A stretch of DNA of 64,000 nucleotides, taken from assembly GCA_023151255.1 (NCBI GenBank), contig JAKLJG010000007.1, positions 88,293-152,292 on the forward strand. The letters are read 5' to 3'. The stretch's first letter is position 1, and the number at the start of each line of letters is the position of its first letter. This DNA comes from Cyclobacteriaceae bacterium. Lineage in GTDB: Bacteria > Bacteroidota > Bacteroidia > Cytophagales > Cyclobacteriaceae. Both the position numbers and the translations under genes were made by a program. Positions 17,739-26,892 of this stretch are shown here, in pieces. The notes under the pieces are model-generated. The model was not told the DNA's origin and did not search any database. It was given only the letters and a program-made list of their open reading frames with translations.

Positions 17739-18986
17739 ATGGAGCTATACTACACGTTTTCTATTCTGATTGTACTGTCCGCCCTGTTTTCTTACCTCAA
17801 CAGCCGGTACTTAAAACTTCCTCCGGCCATTGGCATCATGCTGTTGGCCATGCTCACATCGATCAGCATAGTGATTGTCGGTAAATCGTATCCTCAATTT
17901 ACCGGTTGGGTTTCTGACCTGATTGCGAGCATTGACTTTCCTTCGGTGCTTATGGGCGCCATGCTAAACTTTCTGCTCTTTGCCGGAGCCATTCACATCA
18001 GCATGGCCGACCTGCAAAAACAAAAAACACCTATCCTTATTCTTTCAACGGTTGGGGTAGTACTCTCTACGTTTATTATTGGTTCGCTGCTTTACGCCAT
18101 CCTTTTGGCATTGGCAGTAAATGTTCCGCTCATTCAATGCCTGGTATTTGGCGCGCTCATCTCGCCTACCGATCCGCTGGCTGTTATTGCCATTCTGAAA
18201 AAAGCCGGACTGAGCAAACCGTTAGAAGTAAAAATTTCGGGCGAATCATTGTTCAATGACGGTGTGGCTGTTTTGCTGTTCGCCATCCTGTTGCAACTGG
18301 CGCAAGGCAGCGAAGTAGACATTACATTCAAACATATTGCCGGCTTATTTGTACAAGAAGCTGTTGGTGGGCTGGCCATCGGATTTCTATTAGGCTATAT
18401 CGGCTCGCAAGGCATCAAGCGCATTAATGACTACCAGGTAACGGTTTTGATTACCGTGGCCATTGTTATGGGCGGATACCTCATCACCCGCTTCCTGCAT
18501 ATTTCCAGCCCGCTTACCATGGCGGCTGCCGGCCTGGTAATTGGTAACTATGGCAAAGCCAAAGCCATGTCGGCTATAGACAAAGATTACCTGGATAAAT
18601 TCTGGGAAATGATTGATGAGATACTTAACGCCATCCTGTTCCTGATCATCGGGTTTGAAATTCTGCTTATTCCCGACATCCGCCAATATTGGCTGATAGG
18701 CTGCATAAGTATCGGCATCGTTTTGTTAAGCCGCTTGCTTTCCATCTGGCTGCCAACGCGGATACTTCCAAGCCTGGGGCGCTTTGATACCAAAACGCTC
18801 ATCGTATTAGTTTGGGGAGGGCTGCGTGGCGGTGTATCGGTTGCACTTGCCTTAACCATTGACCCCCACCTGAACCAGAATCTTTTCCTGTCGGCTACGT
18901 ACTACGTGGTGGTTTTTTCAATACTGGTGCAAGGCCTCAGTATCGGCAAGTTCATCAGCTTGATGAACTCCCGAAAGAAAGCCTGA
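17739..18986 (+). CDS. CPA1-family cation/proton antiporter (NhaP-like)
   Basis: A 415-residue inner-membrane protein with about 12 hydrophobic helices. The CPA1 signatures are clear: GALISPTDPLAVIAIL with the TD pair of the unwound helix, and SGESLFNDGVAVLLF with the ion-binding Asn-Asp pair. LVWGGLRGGVSVALAL is the conserved late-helix arginine segment. It should exchange Na+ or K+ for H+ across the inner membrane. There is no long C-terminal cytoplasmic domain. The gene stands 60 bases after the ATP-grasp gene and converges on the paaN pseudogene with eight bases between stop codons. Confidence 0.92.
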   Translation: MELYYTFSILIVLSALFSYLNSRYLKLPPAIGIMLLAMLTSISIVIVGKSYPQFTGWVSDLIASIDFPSVLMGAMLNFLLFAGAIHISMADLQKQKTPILILSTVGVVLSTFIIGSLLYAILLALAVNVPLIQCLVFGALISPTDPLAVIAILKKAGLSKPLEVKISGESLFNDGVAVLLFAILLQLAQGSEVDITFKHIAGLFVQEAVGGLAIGFLLGYIGSQGIKRINDYQVTVLITVAIVMGGYLITRFLHISSPLTMAAAGLVIGNYGKAKAMSAIDKDYLDKFWEMIDEILNAILFLIIGFEILLIPDIRQYWLIGCISIGIVLLSRLLSIWLPTRILPSLGRFDTKTLIVLVWGGLRGGVSVALALTIDPHLNQNLFLSATYYVVVFSILVQGLSIGKFISLMNSRKKA

Positions 18987-18994
18987 CGTAGTCC

Positions 18995-20676
18995 TTAAAC
19001 AGCCTTTACTGGTTCACGGTGCCCCACCCAGGTAAAGCGCTTAATTACATATTCCGGATTAGTGAATGAGGCATTGCCGGCCGGATTACCCCCGGTAACA
19101 TGGAAGTCGCTGAAGCCGGCATTTTGATTCATGTAAATACCTCCGGTAAGATTGAACGAAACCGGTGTGGCTGCAAGCGCCATCGCATCGGCAATTTTTT
19201 CGCGCATTGAAGCATCGGTTGTATATGCTCCGCAACTTATCGCGCCATGTTGCCGCGCAAGTTGCTGCGCAAGTTCAATAGATTGGTCGGTGTTCTTTGT
19301 TTTGATAAGCAGGGCTATCGGGCCGAATAATTCTTTGCTGAAAATATCCTTCTGCGCTGGATCGATCTCCACTACCACCGGAGTAGTTGTTCGGGCATTG
19401 GCAAACTGGGGGTTGGCAATGGTTCTTGATTTTAACCACACTTTACCGGGAAGTTTTTCTGCTTCAGCTACCCGATCGCACGTTTTTTTATTCTGCACCG
19501 TACCCAGTACAAACGGGCCGGCTTTCGGGTTATCCACCAGGCTGTTCACATTATCCACAACCTTTTGGGCAAACTCATCAAAGCTTATAATCCCGTTTGC
19601 CGTTTTAATTCCAGTTTCCGATATAAAAAAATTCTGAGGTGCCGTACACATTTGTCCGCTGTAAAGCGAAACTGAAAATGCCAGGTTAGCCGCCACCTTG
19701 TCGGCATCTTCAACGGAGTCAATAATCACCGAGTTCACTCCGGTCTTTTCAGTAAATGTTGTTTTTCCGGGTAGAGCTTCCAGATAACTGCCAAAAGCCG
19801 AGTTGCCGGTGAAGTCAATCAGCTTCACATCCGGATGTTCAGCCAATTCCTTCGTGATCATTTTTGAGTACGTATCCGGTGCCAGTTGACAGATGTTTGT
19901 ATCGAGGTTATTTTCTTTCAGTACGTTTTGAATCTCGGCCACCACAATGGCAATAGGAAGTATCGCTCCAGGGTGAGGCTTTACGATTACCGGGTTACCT
20001 GTAATCAAACTGGCGTAAAGGCCGGGTACGGTATTCCAGGTAGGAAAGGTAGAGCACCCGATAACCAGCGAAATTCCTTTGGGCACAGCACGCCACTCTT
20101 TATTGAGTTGGATATTGAATTTACCCATGGGTTTATCCCACAATGCTGCTGCCGGAAAGCGATTCAATTCTTCATAGCCGGCTGCAATGGCTTCAAGCGC
20201 GCGGTCAGCTGCATGCGGACCCGATGCCTGAAAGGCCATCATATACCCCTGGCCGGTAGTATGCATAGTGGCGTAGGCTATTTCAAAGAAACGGGCCTTC
20301 ACGCGTTCCAGCGATTCTACTAAAATCCCGGCCCGATCCTGCACACTTACTTTACGCCAAACATGATAGGCCCTGTTTGCCCGGTCAATCAATGTTTTGA
20401 AAATGTTTTGGTTGAGAAGGACGGGTAAGAAATACCGAGGGCCAGTTGCGTGTAGGGTGATTCTTCTTCTCCAATCCAGCCTTCGGGAACATCCTGCTTA
20501 AGTTCCTCAAATCGTTTTCCGAGCAGGCTTTTAAATTTTGCCTGGCCATCGGCATCAGCAGTTTCACCGTAAACAGCCGGAGCCGGATGTTCCGGATAAG
20601 CGGCAAAGTACGTGCGGTTGTGAAGGGCCTCAATGGCTTTGTTCAGGATTGCTTCGTGCTTCTTAAATAAACTCAT
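18995..20676 (-). pseudogene. paaN: paaN-like aldehyde dehydrogenase, frameshifted by an 11-bp duplication
   Basis: Two adjacent frames together give one PaaN-type protein of about 560 residues. The first 95 codons (from ATG at 20676) carry the N-terminal region with PYPEHPAPAVYGE and GKRFEELKQ and stop at 20389. The other 465 residues lie in a second frame and hold the dehydrogenase domain, including the thiol segment GQMCTAPQNFF. At the junction the nine bases CAAAACATT (minus strand) occur twice, 11 bases apart. Removing one 11-base unit restores a continuous reading across the join, ...STKT-LIDRA... The rest of the frame is undamaged, so the break is recent or a sequence error. Reinitiation at TTG could give the large part alone. 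The gene lies one base after the small lipoprotein gene's stop. Confidence 0.85.
20391..20410. repeat. 9-bp direct repeat at the paaN frameshift
   Basis: AATGTTTTG occurs at 20391-20399 and again at 20402-20410, an offset of 11 bases. The geometry is that of a slippage duplication of 11 bases. Eleven is not a multiple of three, which explains the frame change in the overlapping paaN gene. Confidence 0.9.
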
Positions 20677-20677
20677 G

Positions 20678-21175
20678 TTACAATTCTATCGGTTTAGTCT
20701 TCAATCGTGTTAATACAAGTTGTGCAAGCACTTTGCTTTCTTTTGGTCGGGGTACGTCACCAATGGCCACCATCACATACAAATCACCTTCACGTACCCA
20801 AAGTTGCTGTGCATCCGGGCCGTCAATTGTATAGGCTTCATCTCCAATCCCACTTGTTGGCTTGCCTACCTTAACTTTCTCAAATTCTTCAATGGTAGTA
20901 AATATTACATAGCCAAAGTGAGCTTCCATTCCTGTAGTTTCGCCCACGTACGAACATCCGCGACCACCCAGGTATTCCTCATTAATCTCAGCAGGTTCTT
21001 CAGACAGTCTTACTCCAAGTGCTCTTTCAACTTCAGTTTTCGTTAAATACCCGCATACACCATTCAGTGTAGGTTGCTCACCCGAATCATCCTGGGGTAG
21101 TTCTGAACCAGAACCAGATTTTGGTCCACACGAAACAATAAGAAAGCAGATTATTAAAAAGTTGACTAGCCTCAT
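20678..21175 (-). CDS. small putative lipoprotein
   Basis: The 165-residue protein begins with a lipoprotein signal ending at Cys16 (LIVSCG), followed by a low-complexity Ser/Gly/Glu/Asp linker. The domain after it starts CGYLTKTEVERALG and includes GRGCSYVG and IGDEAYTIDG. This pattern resembles DUF3558-like lipoproteins, with two cysteines about 30 residues apart that could form a disulfide. I cannot assign a function. It lies three bases below the DUF4197 gene and one base above paaN, so the three are probably one transcript. Confidence 0.75.
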   Translation of the reverse strand: MRLVNFLIICFLIVSCGPKSGSGSELPQDDSGEQPTLNGVCGYLTKTEVERALGVRLSEEPAEINEEYLGGRGCSYVGETTGMEAHFGYVIFTTIEEFEKVKVGKPTSGIGDEAYTIDGPDAQQLWVREGDLYVMVAIGDVPRPKESKVLAQLVLTRLKTKPIEL

Positions 21176-21178
21176 ACT

Positions 21179-21895
21179 TTATTTGTTATATCCAAAAACT
21201 TTTTTCAGCAAGTCGGTTGTTCGCGCCACCGGATCTTCACGAATGTTCTTTTCTTCCTTGGCAATCATCAGAAACAACCCATCAATGGCTTTATCGGTGG
21301 CATAGTCATCGAGGTTGGGATTTACTTTTTCCACCGTTGGAATTTTATTATACCGGGTTACCAGGTCGCTGTAATATTTTGTAGCATTTACTTTATTCAA
21401 TGCGTTTTGAATAACCGGCTTAAACTTTTCTTTCAACTGGGCTAATGTGGTGCGCTTCAGGTATTGGGTGGCTGCGTCCTGATCGCCTTTCAAAATCCCC
21501 CAGGCATCCTCAATCGTCATAGATTTAATCGCGCTGATGAAAATCGGCTTAGCTTCTTTGGCGGCATCCTCAGCACCGCGGTTAAGGGTCATAATAAACT
21601 TATCCACTTCACCACCCAGACCAATGTCACGTAGCGTATTTTCGACTCTCTTCACATCGGGTGGAAAGGGTATTTTAATTTCCGGGTTTTTGAAGTACCC
21701 ATCCAACTGCGATACCTGGTCGGAGCCCTTCGAGATACCATTGATCAGCGCTTCTTTTAACCCATCCGCTACTTCGGCTGTTGTCAGTGGTTTTTCACCA
21801 CCGATGGATTTATTCAAATCACCAAGCGCCTGGTTAAGTTGGGTGGTGGTGCAGGAAAAAGAGAATAGCAAAAAAATTATACTTGTTCGAATCAT
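21179..21895 (-). CDS. DUF4197 family lipoprotein
   Basis: A signal ending at Cys15 (SFSC) is followed by a helical protein of 238 residues. It carries the DUF4197 landmarks GLKEALINGISKGSDQVSQLDGYFKNP, IKIPFPPDV, FIMTLNRGAEDAAKEAKPIF, a GDQDAATQYLKR helix and the closing LDDYATDKAIDGLF. The family is widespread in Gram-negative bacteria and has no proven role. It is the first gene of a short minus-strand set with the small lipoprotein and paaN. The region shared with the divergent cinA is about 106 bases. Confidence 0.9.
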   Translation of the reverse strand: MIRTSIIFLLFSFSCTTTQLNQALGDLNKSIGGEKPLTTAEVADGLKEALINGISKGSDQVSQLDGYFKNPEIKIPFPPDVKRVENTLRDIGLGGEVDKFIMTLNRGAEDAAKEAKPIFISAIKSMTIEDAWGILKGDQDAATQYLKRTTLAQLKEKFKPVIQNALNKVNATKYYSDLVTRYNKIPTVEKVNPNLDDYATDKAIDGLFLMIAKEEKNIREDPVARTTDLLKKVFGYNK

Positions 21896-22001
21896 GCTGG
21901 CTGGTTGAGGGGCCTAAATTACCGAACATTCATTAAAACCCATGATATAAAATTTTCAAAATCCTAAGGTATTTAATTTATTGCATCTTAGGGCTATTAA
22001 A

Positions 22002-23249
22002 ATGAAACCCATCCTAGCTGAAATACTGGCCATTGGCGATGAACTGCTCATCGGGCAGACCCTGGATACCAACTCGCACTGGATTAGCGGAGAACTGGAC
22101 AAGGCCGGAATCAAAACTGTTCGCAGAACAACCGTAGGCGATACCGAAGTTGAAATTCTTACCGCTTTTGCCGAAGCCGAAAAACGTGCCGACATTATTT
22201 TGATTACCGGTGGCCTGGGCCCAACCAGCGATGACCTGACCAAGCCCTGCCTGGCAAAATACTTTAACTGCGAAATCAAAATCCATGAAGAAGCCTTGGC
22301 CGAGGTAACAGAATTTTTTAAAAGCCGCGGCCGCGAACTTACCGAAACCAACCGGCAGCAGGCCGCCCTGCCCGTGTGTTGCGAAAAAATTACCAACGCC
22401 ATCGGCACCGCACCGGGCATGTGGTTTGAACGAAATAAAAAGGTATTCGTTTCAATGCCGGGCGTACCCCATGAAATGAAACGCATGATGCAGGAAACGG
22501 TAATCCCTAAACTCCGTAAAACTTTTGCACTACCGGCAATTCTTCACCGCATCATCCGCACAGCCGGCATTGGCGAATCTTTTCTTGCCGATAAAATTGC
22601 CGGGTGGGAGAAGGCGCTGCCGCCAACTATGAAACTTGCTTTCCTTCCCGGACTAGGGGAAGTAAAACTGAGGCTAACAGCCTATGGAAACTCCCGCGAA
22701 CAACTCTATCGCGAAACAGACGAGCATATTGAACAGTTGAGATCCCTGATAGGAAATTTTATTTATGCATTTGAAGATGTAGAACTTGAACAGGTTATCG
22801 GGCAACAATTGCGCGAACGCAAGCTAACACTGGCCATAGCCGAAAGCTGCACGGGAGGCTACCTCTCACACCTGATAACCACCATACCCGGAAGTTCAGA
22901 TTATTTTATGGGAAGCATGATCCCTTACGCATATGATATCAAAATGCGGCAACTGGGCGTGAAGCCCGAAACACTTGAACGCTACGGGGCAGTAAGCGAA
23001 CCCACCATTATTGAAATGGCTAACATCGTGCGGGCAAAATTCAACACCGATATTGGCGTTGCTACCAGCGGTATTGCCGGGCCCGGTGGTGCAACCCCCG
23101 AAAAACCGGTAGGTACGGTTTGGATAGCCTACTCCGACAAGCACCAAACCGTTACCCGCAAACTACAGCTTTCGAAAGACCGGATTTTGAACATAAAACT
23201 GGCTTCCGTAGCGGTGCTGAACCTTATCCGGCTAAGCATGCCAAAATAA
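22002..23249 (+). CDS. cinA: CinA: ADP-ribose pyrophosphatase / nicotinamide mononucleotide deamidase
   Basis: This two-domain protein helps recycle the pyridine nucleotide by-product of NAD-dependent DNA ligase. The N-terminal molybdopterin-binding-like (COG1058) domain shows IGDELLIGQTLDTNSHW and ITGGLGPTSDDLTK. The C-terminal PncC domain shows AESCTGGYLSHLITTIPGSS and TSGIAGPGGATPEKPVGTVW. I use the ATG at 22002 (MKPILAEILAIGDE) rather than the TTG seven codons earlier, because the family begins directly with the strand before IGDE. The product has 415 residues, the usual size. The 209 bases after it carry no gene, only the promoter of the next one. Confidence 0.95.
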   Translation: MKPILAEILAIGDELLIGQTLDTNSHWISGELDKAGIKTVRRTTVGDTEVEILTAFAEAEKRADIILITGGLGPTSDDLTKPCLAKYFNCEIKIHEEALAEVTEFFKSRGRELTETNRQQAALPVCCEKITNAIGTAPGMWFERNKKVFVSMPGVPHEMKRMMQETVIPKLRKTFALPAILHRIIRTAGIGESFLADKIAGWEKALPPTMKLAFLPGLGEVKLRLTAYGNSREQLYRETDEHIEQLRSLIGNFIYAFEDVELEQVIGQQLRERKLTLAIAESCTGGYLSHLITTIPGSSDYFMGSMIPYAYDIKMRQLGVKPETLERYGAVSEPTIIEMANIVRAKFNTDIGVATSGIAGPGGATPEKPVGTVWIAYSDKHQTVTRKLQLSKDRILNIKLASVAVLNLIRLSMPK

Positions 23250-23427
23250 TAAGGGACCGGTACCTCCTGCACCAGCCCCTTTATTCAACCAAACCCTCTT
23301 AGCCGAATTCAGTTTATGATGGTTAAAATAAAACAGGTCAACTTACCACAGCTATGACTCTGATCATGGAAAAAAACTGATAATGGTCAACGGCTATTGC
23401 CGAGCTATCGGGAAGGAAGAAAAATAG

Positions 23428-23435
23428 TAACTTTG
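23428..23435 (+). promoter_or_regulatory. candidate -7 element (TAACTTTG)
   Basis: A perfect TAnnTTTG match lies 24 bases before the ATG of the E2 gene. No TTG is found at the ideal -33 distance, so it is supported by the -7 element alone. Confidence 0.5.
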
Positions 23436-23458
23436 GCCGGTAATAAACGAAACGCAGC

Positions 23459-24757
23459 ATGGCACTGGTTGAATTGATTATGCCCAAAATGGGCGAAAGC
23501 ATTATGGAAGCCACCATCTTGTCGTGGCTGAAAAAACCAGGTGACAAAATTGAGCAGGATGAATCGGTGCTGGAGGTTGCCACCGACAAGGTAGATACTG
23601 AGGTACCCTCTACCCATGCCGGGGTACTAAAAGAAATTCTGGCTAAAGAAGGTGAGGTGGTTAAAGTGGGTAAACCCATCGCTATTATCGCCACCGAAGC
23701 CGATGCAGCCACCACTCCGGTAACTGAAAAGCAGCCGCCTGCCAAAAAAACCGAACCGGTTAAAGATACCGGTACCCCGGCTCCCACCAACGGAGCATCA
23801 AAAACTGTTGCCACTGATTTTAAATCAGCCTCCCGTTTTTACTCGCCCCTGGTTAAAAACATTGCACGTGAGGAGAATATACCGGTTATGGAACTGGAGA
23901 CCATTCCCGGCACGGGCCTGGAAGGACGGGTAACCAAAAAAGATATTTTAGCCTACGTGCAGCACCGCAAGCTGGGCCAAACCATCCAGTCGGTACAACA
24001 GCATGCCGGTGTAACCACACCAAAACCCGCCCCGGTTTCCATTTCGGGTGGAGATGAAATTATTGAAATGGACCGCATGCGCAAAATGATTGCTGAGCGC
24101 ATGGTAGACTCGAAACGGATTTCTCCGCACGTTACCTCATTTGTCGAAGCCGATGTGACCAGTATCGTATTCTGGCGCAATAAGGTGAAGAACGAATTCC
24201 AGAAACGCTTTGGAGAAAGTTTAACCTTTACTCCCATCTTTATTGAAGCCGTAGCCAGCGCCATCAAGGATTTTCCTATGATCAACATCCAGGTGGATGG
24301 CGACCGCATTATAAAAAAGAAAGACATTAACATCGGCATGGCCGTTGCCCTGCCCACCGGCAACCTGATTGTTCCTGTTATTAAAAATGCCGACCAATAC
24401 AATATTACCGGGCTGGCCAAAATTGTGAACGATCTGGCTAATCGGGCACGCGATAATAAACTGAAACCCGATGACCTTGCTGGTGGAACATATACGGTAT
24501 CCAACGTGGGCTCGTTTGGCAACGTAATGGGCACACCCATCATCATGCAGCCACAGGTAGGCATCCTGGCGCTGGGTGCCATCCAAAAGAAACCGGCCGT
24601 TGTTGAAACGCCTTACGGTGATGCCATTGTGGTACGGCATAAAATGTTCCTTTCGCACTCGTACGACCACCGCGTGGTGGATGGTGCGCTGGGCGGATCA
24701 TTTGTACGCAGAGTAGCCGACTACCTCGAAAAATTTGATATCAACCGGGCACTGTAG
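23459..24757 (+). CDS. 2-oxoacid dehydrogenase complex E2 (dihydrolipoamide acyltransferase)
   Basis: The protein has one N-terminal lipoyl domain with lipoate attached at Lys44 in the ATDKVDTEV turn. A Pro/Thr/Ala-rich linker follows, then an E1/E3-binding domain around residues 128-165 (SPLVKNIAREENI, GTGLEGRVTKKDIL) and a catalytic acyltransferase domain. His404 and Asp408 of DHRVVDG form the active site. At 432 residues it has normal length. No E1 or E3 gene lies beside it, so pyruvate, 2-oxoglutarate and branched-chain complexes cannot be told apart firmly. The MALVELIMPKMGES start is most like branched-chain or generic Bacteroidota E2. The ParA-like gene follows after seven bases. Confidence 0.93.
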   Translation: MALVELIMPKMGESIMEATILSWLKKPGDKIEQDESVLEVATDKVDTEVPSTHAGVLKEILAKEGEVVKVGKPIAIIATEADAATTPVTEKQPPAKKTEPVKDTGTPAPTNGASKTVATDFKSASRFYSPLVKNIAREENIPVMELETIPGTGLEGRVTKKDILAYVQHRKLGQTIQSVQQHAGVTTPKPAPVSISGGDEIIEMDRMRKMIAERMVDSKRISPHVTSFVEADVTSIVFWRNKVKNEFQKRFGESLTFTPIFIEAVASAIKDFPMINIQVDGDRIIKKKDINIGMAVALPTGNLIVPVIKNADQYNITGLAKIVNDLANRARDNKLKPDDLAGGTYTVSNVGSFGNVMGTPIIMQPQVGILALGAIQKKPAVVETPYGDAIVVRHKMFLSHSYDHRVVDGALGGSFVRRVADYLEKFDINRAL

Positions 24758-24764
24758 CAGGTCG

Positions 24765-25388
24765 ATGGCTAAAATCATTTCCTTCATTAGCCGCAAAGGC
24801 GGCACCGGCAAAACCACCAATGCCATTAACCTGGCCACCGCACTGCACCATGGCGGAAAGAAAGTTTTGTTGGTTGAAACCGATACCAACTATACGCTTA
24901 ACACGCTGCGTAAAATGGAGCAACTAAAGGGCGAAGCCGGAGGAACCTTGTTTGAAATACTTGGTTCGCACGACCACCAGGTGGCCGATGAACTCATCCG
25001 GATAAAGCAAACCCCGGGGCTACACTTTATTATCGTTGACAGTGCCGGAAAAACCACCGATGAGGGCATAAAAAAACTTTGTCTGGTGAGCGATGCGGTT
25101 ATTGTTCCGACCAGCCTTACGCAAAATGATTTGCTGGTAACCTACCAAACCGTGGCCGACCTGGCCCCGGCACGGGCATTGAACCCTAACCTGAAAATTA
25201 TGGTGCTGCCCAACCGCATCCACAGCTTTACCAAAATGAAAACCGTGCACGACAGCCTGAGCAACGTGGATGCCATTATTCTGGATGTAATGGTGCCGCA
25301 GAAAAACGTTTTTGTAAATTTCAGTACGGTAACCGCAGAAACCGAATACCAGCCCGTGGTAAATGAATTGATGAAGCACCTGAAATGA
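24765..25388 (+). CDS. ParA/MinD-type ATPase, orphan
   Basis: The start is the ATG at 24765 (MAKIISFISRKGG), seven bases after the E2 stop. The deviant Walker A motif KGGTGKTT occupies residues 11-18. The A-prime strand reads VETDTNYTLN in place of the common DLDPQGN, and the Walker B strand reads FIIVDSAGKT. PTSLTQNDLL and the LPNRIH nucleotide-recognition segment complete the fold. At 207 residues it lacks the N-terminal DNA-binding extension of plasmid ParA proteins. No parB gene or parS-like repeat is nearby. The next gene overlaps by four bases, so the two products probably work together. Positioning of a cell-surface or cytoplasmic cargo is a fair inference. Confidence 0.85.
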   Translation: MAKIISFISRKGGTGKTTNAINLATALHHGGKKVLLVETDTNYTLNTLRKMEQLKGEAGGTLFEILGSHDHQVADELIRIKQTPGLHFIIVDSAGKTTDEGIKKLCLVSDAVIVPTSLTQNDLLVTYQTVADLAPARALNPNLKIMVLPNRIHSFTKMKTVHDSLSNVDAIILDVMVPQKNVFVNFSTVTAETEYQPVVNELMKHLK

Positions 25389-25702
25389 GTAAGAATAAAA
25401 ATCCGCTGAAAGATCTGGATCTGTTTTTAAAACAGCAGGCCGCTTCGTTTGTAAACCCCACCCCACTGAGTGAACGCGTGGTTTCCACGTCCTCTGAACC
25501 CGGCCCGGAAACAAATGATGATCTCATAACCCGCCTTTCAGGTCTGGCCCAACATGACCGTGAGAAATTCCTGGACCTCATTATCCGGGCAGCCGAAAAA
25601 GATCCTTCACCCGGCAGTACCATGCTCATTAATACAGCACTTTATTTGAAAAGCGGAGCTAACTGGAAAGAGGCCGTACGCCAGTATTGGCAAAACAAAT
25701 AA
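25385..25702 (+). CDS. small protein coupled to the orphan ParA
   Basis: I do not recognise this 105-residue acidic and helical protein. Its ATG overlaps the ParA stop by four bases (ATGA), which implies coupled translation. The N-terminal 40 residues are rich in lysine, serine and proline and look disordered. The second half (DDLITRLSGLAQHDREKFLDLIIRA, then a TMLINTALYLKSG helix) looks like a compact helical domain. It has no transmembrane segment or DNA-binding motif. A partner, stimulator or cargo adaptor for the ParA ATPase is the simplest inference. The promoter of the next gene begins inside its last codons. Confidence 0.75.
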   Translation: MSKNKNPLKDLDLFLKQQAASFVNPTPLSERVVSTSSEPGPETNDDLITRLSGLAQHDREKFLDLIIRAAEKDPSPGSTMLINTALYLKSGANWKEAVRQYWQNK

Positions 25703-25715
25703 TCCGGTATTTTTG
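25687..25715 (+). promoter_or_regulatory. promoter of the cystathionine gamma-synthase/lyase gene
   Basis: TTG at 25687-25689 is followed after 18 bases by TATTTTTG (25708-25715), a perfect -7 match. The element ends 25 bases before the ATG at 25741. The -33 part lies within the end of the preceding ORF, so this gene need not depend on the ParA transcript. Confidence 0.6.
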
Positions 25716-25740
25716 CCGGTCGCAAAAAAAAATACAAACC

Positions 25741-26886
25741 ATGAAATTCGGAACCAAAGCCGTACATGCAGGCGTAGAGCCAGATCCCTCAACCGGGGCA
25801 ATCATGACCCCCATATTTCAAACTTCAACGTACGTACAGGAAGCACCCGCCAAACATAAAGGGTACGCCTATGCGCGCGGAGCCAACCCTACCCGGAGCG
25901 CCCTGCAAAAAAGCATTGCCGCCCTGGAGAACGGAAAATTTGCGCTGTGCTTCTCGTCAGGCATGGGCGCCACCGATACCGTGATTAAACTGCTCAATGC
26001 GGGCGATGAAGTGATTACCAGCAACGACCTGTATGGCGGCTCATACCGCATGTTTAAACGCGTGTACGAGCGGTTGGGAATAAAATTTCATTTTATTGAT
26101 TTAACCAACGCCAACAACATAAACCAGTACCTCAACGGGAACACAAAGTTGATTTGGCTGGAAACACCCAGCAACCCGTTAATGAATGTAATTGACATAA
26201 AAGCATGCGTGGAAATTGCCAAAACAAAAAATATTCGGGTGGCGGTTGATAACACCTTTGCATCGCCTTATCTGCAAAACCCGCTTGACCTGGGTACCGA
26301 TATTGTGATGCACTCGGTAACCAAGTACCTGAGCGGCCACTCCGATGTAATCATGGGTGCTTTGGTAACCAACGATGAAAAACTACACCAGGATCTTGCT
26401 TTCATCCAGAACTCCTGTGGTGCGGTACCGGGGCCACAGGATTCCTTCCTCGTACTCAGGGGTATCAAAACTCTTCACCTCCGGATGGAACGCCATTGCC
26501 TGAACGGCCGGAAGATTGCTGAGTTCCTGGCGGCTCATCCGAAAGTAGGCAACGTTTACTGGCCGGGCTTTACTTCACATCCGAACCATGCGGTGGCCAA
26601 AAAACAAATGCGCGACTTTGGCGGGATGCTTTCGTTTACACTGAAGAACGATGATCTTGAAAAGGCGTTTACACTGATGAAAAGTGTTCAGTTGTTTTCA
26701 TTGGCTGAATCATTGGGCGGAGTTGAATCGCTTATTAACCACCCCGCTTCTATGACGCATGCCAGCATACCAAAAGAAGAGCGGATTAAAAACGGTCTAG
26801 TGGACTCATTAATCCGCTTAAGCATAGGCATTGAAGATGCCGATGATCTAATCAACGATTTGGAGCAGGCACTGGTTAAGGTATAA
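25741..26886 (+). CDS. cystathionine gamma-synthase/gamma-lyase family enzyme (Cys/Met metabolism)
   Basis: A PLP enzyme of the transsulfuration family, 381 residues from the ATG at 25741 (MKFGTKAVHAG). The frame can be extended upstream by 18 codons, but the family starts at this methionine and the promoter lies within the extension. The PLP lysine is Lys195 in HSVTKYLSGHSD, and YAYARGANPTR and SSGMGA bind the cofactor and the adjacent subunit. It could make cystathionine from an acylhomoserine or split it into cysteine. The sequence does not decide between synthase and lyase. It converges on the histidine kinase gene with only six bases between stops. Confidence 0.92.
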   Translation: MKFGTKAVHAGVEPDPSTGAIMTPIFQTSTYVQEAPAKHKGYAYARGANPTRSALQKSIAALENGKFALCFSSGMGATDTVIKLLNAGDEVITSNDLYGGSYRMFKRVYERLGIKFHFIDLTNANNINQYLNGNTKLIWLETPSNPLMNVIDIKACVEIAKTKNIRVAVDNTFASPYLQNPLDLGTDIVMHSVTKYLSGHSDVIMGALVTNDEKLHQDLAFIQNSCGAVPGPQDSFLVLRGIKTLHLRMERHCLNGRKIAEFLAAHPKVGNVYWPGFTSHPNHAVAKKQMRDFGGMLSFTLKNDDLEKAFTLMKSVQLFSLAESLGGVESLINHPASMTHASIPKEERIKNGLVDSLIRLSIGIEDADDLINDLEQALVKV

Positions 26887-26892
26887 CCTGAG

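Noticed and set aside
20385..20412. Programmed ribosomal frameshifting in paaN
   Set aside because: There is no slippery heptamer followed by a stem-loop; a simple 9-base direct repeat offset by 11 explains the shift.
20389..20676. Treating the first 95 codons of paaN as a separate small gene
   Set aside because: The residues match the N-terminal region of PaaN and the frame joins perfectly to the next one when the 11-base duplication is removed.
23250..23458. Possible small gene or terminator in the cinA to E2 gap
   Set aside because: Only frames of 13 codons or fewer are present; an AAGGG/CCCTT pair with a 23-base loop is too weak to call a terminator.
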